A stretch of DNA of 64,000 nt from Sclerotinia nivalis (lineage: Eukaryota; Ascomycota; Leotiomycetes; Helotiales; Sclerotiniaceae), in NCBI GenBank assembly GCA_029531795.1, contig JAPEIS010000003.1, forward strand, positions 1,860,001 to 1,924,000, given 5' to 3'. The first letter of the stretch is position 1. Each line of letters begins with the position of its first letter. A program made the position numbers and the translations under genes. The notes beneath the pieces are model-generated. The model was given only the letters and a program-made list of their open reading frames with translations, had not been told where the DNA came from and made no database searches. Below, one piece after another: positions 11,774-21,243 of this stretch.

Positions 11774-12052
11774 GTTTGTACTATCCTTTCAAAGGCTTCG
11801 TCACTTTACGAAATGATCTAGCTTTGCTAAATCATTTGTAGGCTTCTGTGTCTGTTTTCGATTGCTTTCGTGCTGTCGTAATTCGCCTGCTTTTGTACAA
11901 TCGCGTTTCTTATCTGCTTTTGCGCAACTTCTAATCCTTGATTGCTTTTGTACGATTGTGTTTATTCGTAGACTTCTGTATTTGTTTTTGATTGCTTTGT
12001 GCAATCGCAAATTCCCTATCGATTACTTTGTACAATCGTAATTCTTTTTACA
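11774..12052 (+). other. Retroelement leader with repeated short hairpins
   Basis: Between the left LTR and gag there are several related self-complementary motifs of the form GATTGCTTTTGTACAATC: near 11,859, 11,893, 11,939, 11,988 and 12,019. An inverted repeat, GATAG..CTATC, spans the LTR edge at 11,770-11,785. The tRNA primer-binding site was not recognised. Repeated stems in this position could serve RNA packaging or priming; that role is inference. Confidence 0.45.
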
Positions 12053-13195
12053 ATGACTTCTGGTTCTACATTCGCTGATAGTACAACTTCTACTTCTAGC
12101 GAAGGAATTCGTACCGAAATCCAACAAGTTTTTGGCCAATAGCCTACTATTATACAAATCCTAACAGAATTGGATGCTCCAGTGATGTCAAACCTCGTTG
12201 TTGGTTTTAACGAATAAACTGTTTATCTGAATTATGTTTTCTTTATCATCGAAGATCGTTTTACTATTCAAGCTATCCATATCGCTCTTAAACAAATAAG
12301 ATCGAGGAATTCAAAGCGGAAAACGTCGAGTTTCTTTGCACTTTAGCTGGCAAGCAAGCTCAGCTGGATGCTGGTGATACTATTACTAATCAGAAACCGA
12401 TTATTCCTTGTCAAACTCAAAAGGATCCGTCTGTTTTTAAAAACGAAAGATCTAATATTCTCGTTTGATAAGAGGATTATCAATCCTGGAAGTTGGATTT
12501 GCAATTCTGTTGGATGATCGACTTATAACTTTTTGTTTCCGAACAAAAGAAGATTAACTATACTATTAGTCTTCTCGATGGTCAAACGCAACAAGAGTGT
12601 ATTACGGATATCACTAGATTCGTTGACGATCCTATTTGCTTCAATTCTGCTGTTTCGTTTTTGGCCAAATTGGACAAATTATATATCTTTGTGGATATCG
12701 AAAGGGAAGCCTCGCTCAAATTCGACAAGCTTTTTATAAATCCAAAGGAATCCTTTTCGGTTTTCTTCTTTATGTTGTTTCATCTTGCTAATTTTTGTTA
12801 CAAGTTTGATTGCGAGATTGTTAACGCAATAAAGCAAAAGGTTATGGTCCCCTTTCGAATTTTGGTCATTGGTGATTCGAACCCTTGCATGGTCGACGAT
12901 GTTGATGGTTGACAAAAGAAATTCTCTACTTGGAGTCAGAATCTTCGTGATGTTGAGTATTATAACAAAAATTCTGGTAAAGCATTTGTTGTTGACGGTG
13001 ATCCTATGGACGTCGATACAATGAAACAAAAGGAACAACAAAAAAAGGGTCTGCAAAATAAGAAAAAGAAGTTTAATCCTGCGGTTTCTTGCAATTGTTG
13101 TAGTAGGATCGGCCATCTTCAGATTGATTGTCATACTATTTATGATATCAATGGTAATCTTCTTTCTAGTAAACAAGCTCCTATTAATACCTTTT
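12053..13195 (+). pseudogene. Ty3/Gypsy gag relic with CCHC zinc knuckle
   Basis: The reading frame starts MTSGSTFADSTTSTSSEG at 12,053 and meets stops at former Gln or Trp codons. It ends with DPMDVDTMKQKEQQKKG and a CCHC knuckle (Cys-x2-Cys-x4-His-x4-Cys, 13,090-13,131) typical of nucleocapsid regions. Gag would form the particle that packages element RNA. The coding sequence stops at the deletion junction near 13,195. Confidence 0.8.
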
Positions 13196-15143
13196 CCAAC
13201 GGCAAATGCGATGGTCTGAATTTCTATCTCAATATAATTTCCGTATAGTCTATCGACCAGGAAACAAAGCTATTCGATCAGATATACTAAATAGAAAACA
13301 CAAAGATCAATTGTATCGCTCTGATCCAAACGATAAACGTTTAAAGAATCGAGAACACGTTATCCTTTCTCAAAACCGTTTTGACAACGATCTTTATAAG
13401 GATTTGATTGAGCATATCAATTTGGCACTAATGAAAACAATAGTACCACTTCACAATCAACCAATTGATACCTTAATCGATACAGTGTATACTAGATTCG
13501 ATATCGCAGATCAACTTATCTCTGCTCTTAACGATTCATCAGTAACTAAATAGTCAAAAAAGCATCATAAAACCCTCCAGATCGCTATACAAGATTGTTC
13601 GATCCAAAATAATAAAATTTACTACCGGAATAAGATTTAAATTCCATCAAACAATAAACTCAAACTCCAAATTATCTATCGAACTCATTCTTCTAACCCT
13701 ACCAACCATCCTGATCGAATTAAAACAATCGATTTTATCTCTCATACATACTGATAGCCTAATATACATTTGGAGATTACATCCTACATAAAAACCTACG
13801 AACTTTGTACTCATACCAAATCATCCAAATCGATACCTTCCGGATTTTTGAAACCATTGCCAATCCCTTTTCGTATATGATCTGATATCTCAGTCGACTA
13901 TATTACACTACTCCCGGATTGCACTCGTTATAATTCTATCTATAAATATATCTTAATGGTAATTTACAGACTAACCAAAATAAGACATTTCATCGATACA
14001 CACATATTAACAACAGAGAAACTAATCAATACTTTTATCAATCGTATCTATATGCTTCATAGACTTCCAAATAATATCATTTCCGATTAGAGAATACAGT
14101 TCGTATCAGGTTTCTGGTTACAACTCTCAAAACAATTGAAAATTACCTTAAAACATTCTTCAGCTTTTCATCCTCAAATAGATAATCAGATTGAATATAT
14201 TAACTCAGTTCTGAAGCAATATTTACAAGCTTTTGTTAACTATTATCAAAACGATTGATTGGATTGACTATCTTTAGCCGAATTTGTATCCAATAATTTA
14301 GTCTCTGAAATAACTAATTGTTCGCCTTTCTTCGCCAATTACAGTTTTAATCCATACCTAAGTATTGAGCCTAATAAACCTTGCTCACCGGATATAACTC
14401 TAACACAAAAACAGAAATTCTTTAAAGATAATAAGACTGCAGATCGTATAGAACATATCTTGAAGCAACTTCGTGCTTTTGTACAACAAGCAATTGCCAC
14501 TTATAAAAACTATATTAACCGCCACCGCTCTGATTCACCTCGCTACACAGCTGGCCAAAAAGTCTTTATCAATATCAAGAATATAAAGACTTCATGCAAA
14601 GCAAAAAAGCTGAATAATAAATAAATCGGCCCTTACAAGATTATCAAAGTTTATCCTCATATTTATCTTATTCAATTATCTGAAAATATTAAAATCTTCC
14701 CTGTTTTCCATCATTCTCTTTTACTTCCAACTCATACCAATCCTCACTTCCCGACTCAAACAACGATTAACGAATCAGAATCCCTAACTACACAAAACAG
14801 AATTTTGAAGCGAAACAACAATAAGAATAAGCCTATTCAGAAATAAATATTTGAAAGAGTTCTAAATAATCACAATAAAAATAGCTATCATTATTTGATC
14901 AAATAAAAACACTACACACCAACTTGACAACCAGCTAATAACTTAAAGAATAACGAAAAAGTTCTTATCGAATATCATCACCTTCATCCAGAGAAACCAA
15001 GACCACCAGCTTGAATCCTAAAGCACCCCGACACTACTATATTGCAACCGGAACCACAGAATTTGCAATCAAAGTCACACAATGCGATTGCTACACCCAC
15101 TCTACGAAAATCCACTCACACCAAGATTGTTCGTTTCGCTTAA
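13196..15143 (+). pseudogene. Ty3/Gypsy pol 3' relic: RNase H end, integrase, chromodomain
   Basis: Directly after the junction comes the C-terminal end of Ty3-type RNase H (RWSEFLSQYNFRIVYRPGN). The integrase follows: a zinc-binding region near 13,680-13,810, core motifs VDYITLLPD, LPNNIISD and AFHPQIDNQIEYIN, and the C-terminal GPYKIIKVYPHIYLIQL segment. A tail resembling a chromodomain (ERVLNNHNKNSYHYLIK, then HLHPEKPRPPA) ends at a stop at 15,141-15,143. About ten stops occur, mostly at former Trp or Gln codons. The chromodomain would have aimed integration at marked chromatin. Confidence 0.85.
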
Positions 15144-15291
15144 AGGTATATTACATATTATAACAATAAAGAATATAACATCATTAAAGGATATCATACG
15201 TTTTTGTTCAAGGATTTAATTGAGAAAAGAGACATATTTTTTCTTTATTTTTCTTTATTTTTTAATACCCATTTAGAATCAAATGGATTTC

Positions 15292-15304
15292 TTGAGAAGG
15301 AGAT
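15292..15304 (+). other. Polypurine tract before right LTR
   Basis: A purine-rich run (TTGAGAAGGAGATA) ends two bases before the right LTR's TG, the usual place where plus-strand synthesis is primed in LTR elements. Confidence 0.6.
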
Positions 15305-15306
15305 AC

Positions 15307-15469
15307 TGTTACAGATTCATCTCCCTTCACCTACACATGATCATATATACCTTAAACACACATACATACACTCACTTCTATATAGTCAGATCACCTTCTT
15401 GACCTTCTTCTCCTCCTCGTAGTACAACAATAGATCAAACCTACACATACCTTTTCCCTCACCGTGATA
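15307..15469 (+). repeat. Right LTR, 163 bp
   Basis: It starts TGTTACAGAT and ends CCGTGATA and has the same length as the left copy. At 11 of the 19 differing sites it carries A where the left LTR has G, so the hairpin seen in the left LTR is eroded here. Confidence 0.9.
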
Positions 15470-15474
15470 CTGGA
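15470..15474. repeat. Right 5-bp target-site duplication (CTGGA)
   Basis: The second copy of CTGGA lies directly after the right LTR and is continuous with the resumed LINE sequence. Confidence 0.9.
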
Positions 15475-16090
15475 TAATTATGAAATGACATTACAATTAG
15501 GATTTTATTTTAATAGATTTTCTCAATCTATTTTTAAGGAATTCGTAGATTTTATACAAATATAAGTTTTTAAACCTCAATTATTATATCTTTCATTTAA
15601 GGTAATCTATATTCAATAGGTTCTAAAGTACTTTAATATCTCTAGAAATAAAGCCGTTAACAAAACTACAAAGAAAGAAACAATTCTTTTGTCTTTTTTT
15701 AATCCAATCTACATTTTAGCTTTTTTGAAACGATTGATAAAGATAAATATTAAACTAGCAAATATATAATTATAAAATATTACAAATTCTTAATATTATA
15801 AGGATCTATTCATTATTTATACAGAAAAGCCAGTATTATTCTTTATAAAAAAAACTATATTGAATTATATATTAATAATCAAATCCCAATATAAAGATTT
15901 CGTAATTTATTATAAACGATTTTATTACCCCAAAATATATACTTTTTATATTTACAAAAAAAGGAAGATCCTTTTACATTTCTTCTTTTGTAAAATTGAT
16001 AAAGTATATAAAATGCTTTCAAAAAACTCTTTTTCCAAAACTATCCCTTGACTTCTAAACATATTCACTAATATAATCAAACTTACAGAA
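15470..16090 (+). pseudogene. LINE ORF2: RNase H remainder, 3' part
   Basis: The sequence resumes as LDNYEMTLQLGFYFNRFSQS, then reads IYIQ..FNISRNKAVNKTTK, which matches the PGH..GNE.AD..AK end of a LINE RNase H after RIP-type change. The FNPIYILAFLKRLIK segment and a degraded C-terminus follow. It is the other half of the domain broken at 11,605. The codon phase across the duplication is not continuous, so the LINE was already damaged there or a small deletion exists. Confidence 0.7.
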
Positions 16091-16194
16091 TAACTAAAAA
16101 CCACTAATTTCCAATACAATATATACCCGCATCACCCTCCCAACAACCAGAATAATCAAAATGACAATTAAGAATCTCGGTTTTCTGTTCATAT

Positions 16195-16282
16195 AATCAA
16201 TTAGATCAATTCGATCAATTTGATCAATTCAGTTGGTCAATTCTGGTCAATTTGATCAATTTGATCAATTCTTTTGATCAAT
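16195..16282. repeat. GATCAATT short tandem repeat
   Basis: About nine imperfect copies of TTGATCAATT-type units occur, each containing the palindrome TGATCA or a GGTCAATT variant. The array is non-coding and lies in the probable 3' region of the LINE. Confidence 0.7.
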
Positions 16283-16647
16283 ATATTAAAAATTGACCAA
16301 CTCCCTTTTCATTATTTTATTATTATTTTATTATTTATTTTTCAAAAAAAAAAATTTAACATATAAGGAGATCGGGAAAGGAATCAAAAGATAATAATCC
16401 AATAAACAAAACGGACTACGAATACATCTCAAGCTTTAAAAACTTTACTCAATTATACAATAGCAATCATATAAACCCTATCCTAATACCCCTGAAAATG
16501 TATATAATCTAGCTAGCTAATATACCATCTGAAAACCTCCCCCAAGTGTCATTTGTTCAAAAACTGGAATAGATAACAAAGGTTTACATGTACAAGCATG
16601 TGTGGCCTACGGCCTATGATGATAAATATATCAAATCAAATCAAAAA

Positions 16648-16691
16648 TCCTTATTATTCTTATTATCCTTATCATCCTTATTATCCTTATT
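16648..16691. repeat. Second, short array of the 9-bp minisatellite
   Basis: Four to five units of the TTATTATCC/TTATCATCC type are present, the same motif as at 6411-6952, now on the far side of the LINE. Confidence 0.7.
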
Positions 16692-16864
16692 AGAATCATT
16701 GTTATATATTGTTGAGTACTAATAGTCATTGTTTGATACCAATATTACCAAAAGCTATTAAAGCTATTAAAGCTACTAAAGTCGCCAAATCGGTATCAAC
16801 AAAAATTTTGCGGGTGCATCGATTGGCGCTGTAATTAGGCGAATATCACAAAACCGCTAAAGCG

Positions 16865-16889
16865 TTTTCGGCGCTGGTGGCGCCGAAAA
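16865..16889. repeat. Perfect 10-bp-arm hairpin
   Basis: TTTTCGGCGC and GCGCCGAAAA flank a 5-base loop, in a GC-richer patch of otherwise AT-rich DNA. It is probably part of an unrecognised transposon end. Confidence 0.6.
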
Positions 16890-18053
16890 GTAGAGAAAAT
16901 ATTTTGCGGATACAGATCAATTGAATATATATTTGGATCTAAATATATTAAAACGGATGAATAATAATTTGATTGTGAATAAATTCTTTTTTTTTTATAA
17001 ATATTGGAATTCTATTGATAAATATAACGATTAGATAATTGTTGATATATATATATATTTATAGATATTCTTTTCTTTATATCTTTAATAAAATGATTTA
17101 ACAATAATGATATAATAAAAAGGTATAAAAATATCTAGATTTGTTTGATATTTTGAAATACAAGATATATTATTTGTATTGTTTTTATTTAGCATTTAGA
17201 ACTTTTTGTTGATTTCTAATGAAATTCTTTTGGGATTTTTTTTCCCGAGGAAAATTGATGAGTAATTGATTGTTTGAATTGTTTGGATTTGTTATATTAT
17301 TATTATTCTATTTATATTATAATATAATCACATTTTGAACAATTAAATAATTGAAATATATCTTTATGAATGTTATATTTATTTCGAATATTATTGTAGA
17401 GAATTTCATTGTTATAATCGTAATCATAATAAAGAAAGTTTCTATGAAATTTGTTAGTTTTGCTTTTTGTAGGGATTATGCTATTGTTTACAAATTTACA
17501 GATTTATTATTATCAAAATGAAAACATAGGATATAAGATCAAATGAATTAAGTTGAATGTAAATGTGTGAGGCGGGGGTTGGTAAAAATCTTCAATTAGA
17601 ACATTTAGTGTGCTAAGATATGTGATGCTCGGCTAGAATCATATAGCATCTAGCATTAAACATCTAATATCTAATATCTAACACCTAACAATCTTGACTT
17701 TGAAGTTCCGATTCTCCACATTTCTCCAGCAAGCCGTGGTTGGACCTCACCAAATTTGGTTTCATCCCGTAAGAGCCGACTGTGCCGCTTTATCATGTGC
17801 TGTGCCTCATTTCCAACGTCGTTTTGATAAACTGCAGAAGACCCCTTTTTGATGAGCTGCGTGCTATCAAACAGAGTGGTAATGCAGCGAGGGCCGCAGT
17901 TGCATCACCCAAGCTTACCCGTTATAATCTGACCACGTTCCCGCCTTCTTGGAAACTAGCTGCGGACAGTGTGCTAGACATATTTTTCCAGGAAATAGTT
18001 GCAAAGTAGTTGGTATCTGAGATTCCAAGGAAACGACAATCCGAACCATAAGC

Positions 18054-19770
18054 ATGGTCTTTCAAGTACTCCTTGCACCTGCAGTGACGTTTTTTGTAAT
18101 CGCATTTTCCATATTCACCATGCGCCCTCTGCGGAGCTCACCCAAAAGCCTCGCGCAGCCTGACTTACCGGAGCCTACAGCGATCAGCAAAAAGCTCTCA
18201 GAGGCATTACCCAACAGCGTCTTTCTCCCACGCGACGCTACGGCTTTCAGTCAGTCGACGAGTTCTTACTGGGCTAAACAAGAGTGCGAAGTAACTCCAG
18301 CATGTGTAGTTCGCCCTTGCAATGATCAAGAACTCTCTACTGCTGTCAAAATACTCAAACACGCCTACGACGAGAAAGCTAAAGCATCTGCTCCTGGAGA
18401 ACCGAAGGGTGAATATCTATTTGCTATTCGAAGTGGTGGCCACTCTTGTGTTCCTAATGCTGCAACTGTCAAGGGAGGTGTCCTGATTGACCTAAGGTCC
18501 TTCAATGAAGTCACACCTTCGGATGACCACGATGAATCAAGTGTAGTTATTGGAGCTGGCTGTAGATGGATGGATGTTTCAAAGGTTCTGGATGAAAGAG
18601 GCCTTGCTGTTGTAGGAGGCAGAAACTCTGCTGTTGGCGTTGGAGGATTAACTTTGGGAGGTGAGCTTTTAACTTTTTATGTAATATTGTCCTTCGCATG
18701 GCAACATGTACAATGATATTGAAAATAATACAGTATATGTACCTACTTTTTTCTTGCACCGAGGCTAACAGAACGACCAAACAGGTGGTCTTTCATTCTT
18801 CTGTCCACAGTTCGGCTTAGGGTGCTCCAACGTCATTAGCTACGATATTGTTCTTGCCTCGGGATCAATTATCACAGCTCCCGCTACGAACAATAGCGAT
18901 CTTTGGCGTGCCCTAAAAGGCGGCTCAAACAATTTCGGCATTGTTACGCGGTTCAAAGTCCGCAGCTTTCCTTCCGGTAAGATATGGAGCGGGTTCCTCT
19001 ATATGCCTAGTTCACAAGTTGCCAAAGTTCTCGCCGCGTTCCACGAAGTTGTCGGTCGAGTAGACTCTGATGAGTATGCTGCTGGCCCTATAGCCTGTTT
19101 TACTTATATTCAACCGCTTGGCTTGCAAGCTATTTCAGTGAATCTCGTCCACACAAAGCCGCCCGAGAAGAAATGGCCGGCCTGCTGGGATACATCTTCT
19201 TTCAAATCGCTCTTTCGCCTTTGGAGCACTTGTAAAGTCCGCACTCTGACAAGCGCCACCGATGAAATGAACGCTCTTAACCCTCCTGGTAGGCGTCAAA
19301 TTCTCGCTAGCACCACTATCAAGAACGACGCCGCAACTTTAGTCTCCACGCATGATGTGTACCGAAATGCTATTGCTTCACTCCGGTCCGTTAAAAGTCT
19401 GTCGTGGACGCTCGTGTTGCAACCTCTTCTGCCAGTTTGGTTACATAAAGGCGACACGAATCCACTGGGCTTACGTGATGTCAATGAACCTCTCGTCCTT
19501 GTCAGCTTTACTGTGAATTGGCAGAAGGACGAGGATGATGAGCAACTTCATGCTGCTACCCGTCGCTCGATTGAAGAAATTGAGAGAATTGCATCAAAAA
19601 ATGGAACTAGCCATCCGTGGAGATACCTGAACTACTGCGCCAATTGGCAGAGACCTTTTGAAGGTTACGGCGAGGAGAATTTACGGTTTCTGCAGGAAGT
19701 TAGTAGGATCTATGATCCCGAAGGCTTATTTCAGAAGGGATGTGTTGGTGGATTCAAGCTTGACATGTAA
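18054..19770 (+). CDS. Secreted FAD-linked oxidoreductase, berberine-bridge type
   Basis: Two exons (18,054-18,660 and 18,785-19,770) with a 124-bp GT..AG intron give 530 residues. A hydrophobic N-terminus (about residues 1-23) looks like a signal peptide or anchor. The FAD-binding (PCMH-type) domain shows RSGGHS, whose His130 is the usual site of covalent FAD attachment, then GGVLIDL, GAGCRWMDV and, across the splice, LTLGGGLSFF. The C-terminal berberine-bridge signature is clear (NYCANWQRPFEGYGEENL, YDPEGLFQKGCVGGFKL). Such enzymes oxidise alcohols, sugars or secondary metabolites with O2, releasing H2O2; the substrate here is unknown. It is the first gene beyond the AT-rich island, and no partner biosynthetic genes adjoin it. 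Confidence 0.88.
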
Positions 19771-21243
19771 ATTTCAATATTTTATGCAGTTGAATTACCT
19801 TTGTACTTTTTTCTTGAGAATTGTAGTATATGTGATTTCCTCTGGTATTACCTACAAACTCTTCTGTACCAATCAGAAATCTGGCTTTCAATATGTACAT
19901 ATTGGCGAATGAGGAGATATTGAAAGCTCACATCTAATATGCTAGTCCTGACTATTGGATACATGAATGAATTTAGTATGTGCAACCAATTTAATGGTCT
20001 GAATCTTACTTTTTGCGGTTTGCAGTCTAGACGGTTGAAATCCCTAAGTGATGAGACCTAAACTTTGCTTATGCGAATGTTATGTATCTCATGTGCTCAT
20101 TTAACATTATTTCTCGTTTTCTGTCAACGTGAAAACTTTGTCCTGGACGAATCGAATCAGAAGCTTTCCTTGGCCGAAATGGAATAGTTGATAGATCGCA
20201 GAGATGCATCCAATGTGTTCATGGATCATGATCGATAATGTGGAATGTGGTAAGTGATGACTTAATTATTTGGAATAATTCTATGGCCTGGAGGTGTTGA
20301 GTGGTTGTCCTCTCGTCCGTTTCTCTTGGTCTACATCGCAGGATATGTTCCGCATACTCTCCAGTCCATTCTTTTATACCTTGAATAGTGAACGGAAGCC
20401 CTATGCGGCTCCTCGGATGGGATATGTAAAGCATGCAGAGAGAGTTTTCCAAAATGTTTACGCGAACTTCTGGGCTGTCAAGATTGAAGGGCGGAATAGC
20501 CTAGTATCCATAAACCCACGATCCGGAGGCCTGAAACGATCTAAGCACTTGTAAGATTCACCATCATTTTCGGAAGGTTTGTTGAGCTATTTGCGGACTT
20601 CCAGCTCTCTAGCTCCGGCTAGTTAGATTTCGAGGGGTGATAACTCAACTCCTCTCCTGGAATAAGATGCAGCATATGTGCTTCCGTACCACCCATGAGG
20701 CCCATAAAAGCGTCAATTGTTCGCATGGTCAGACTGCGATGTGTACAATAATTGCCCATCATGATCTCGAGTATTGATTTCGTGAAGTAATTTGGGGCAT
20801 TCACTATGCTCATCAGGATCCATATCCGATGAACTAGTTAGAGGGACCGCATGATCAGACATTTTTGGTTCTCAGATTTAAGAGTGCTATCCAGTGTCCG
20901 CTGGCTAATAAACACGATTTGAACACACCCGCGCATGGTAGATGGACTTGCCATCCTATCAATAAGATATAAATTGCACTCAATGCTGTACAGTACTTAC
21001 ATATATACATTTACATGGGAGAAAGAACCAATCATAAAATTCACCAGTTTTTCTTCCAATGCGTATGGACCAAATTATGAGATTTGCTAAAGAAAGAGTC
21101 GTTGAATGTGTCTGAAAGCCGTACAAACACAATCTAGGAACTTGAGAATAAAATTGTGTCCCCGGATTCTGCCGAGAGTATAGAACGAAGACTTTCTCAT
21201 TGTATGATTGATAATCATATCCTGAAAGCCATTCTTCGATCCC
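19771..21243. other. Intergenic region, no gene seen
   Basis: It probably holds the 3' UTRs of the converging oxidoreductase and lectin genes. Open frames here are short and without recognisable motifs. Confidence 0.5.

Larger units (their letters stand above)
11611..15469 (+). mobile_element. Ty3/Gypsy (chromodomain) retrotransposon, internally deleted
   Basis: The 3859-bp element has two equal 163-bp LTRs (TGTTAC...CCGTGATA), a perfect CTGGA target duplication, a purine-rich tract before the right LTR, gag with a CCHC knuckle, and the 3' end of RNase H followed by integrase and a chromodomain-like tail. Protease, reverse transcriptase and most of RNase H are missing: gag joins the RNase H end near 13,195. 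With the many stops this makes it non-autonomous and dead. It sits inside the RNase H region of a LINE, so it inserted after the LINE. Confidence 0.9.
7060..16360 (+). mobile_element. Tad1-like LINE, RIP-degraded, split by an LTR element
   Basis: Plus-strand remnants of a non-LTR retrotransposon occur in family order: a possible ORF1 (7140-8480), an APE-type endonuclease (8590-9430), reverse transcriptase (about 9600-10,670), a C-terminal region, then an RNase H-like domain. The RNase H part is cut at 11,605 by a Ty3/Gypsy element and resumes at 15,470. An A-run at 16,345-16,356 may be the poly-A tail. The 5' end is uncertain; a less AT-rich segment starting near 7060 is the best guess. Nearly every frame break can be explained by W-to-stop, Q-to-stop or R-to-stop transitions. 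Confidence 0.75.
16361..17560. other. AT-rich edge of the transposon island
   Basis: No gene is visible. The stretch holds a short copy of the 9-bp minisatellite (16,648-16,691), a small GC-richer patch (about 16,741-16,900) with two similar ATTTTGCGGRTRCA-type segments and a perfect hairpin, then AT-rich sequence. Base composition shifts to ordinary values at about 17,560. Confidence 0.6.

Noticed and set aside
17782..18009. 75-codon open frame upstream of the FAD oxidoreductase
   Set aside because: No splice connection to the oxidoreductase in a matching phase and no family motif; the oxidoreductase already has a plausible start and signal peptide at 18,054.
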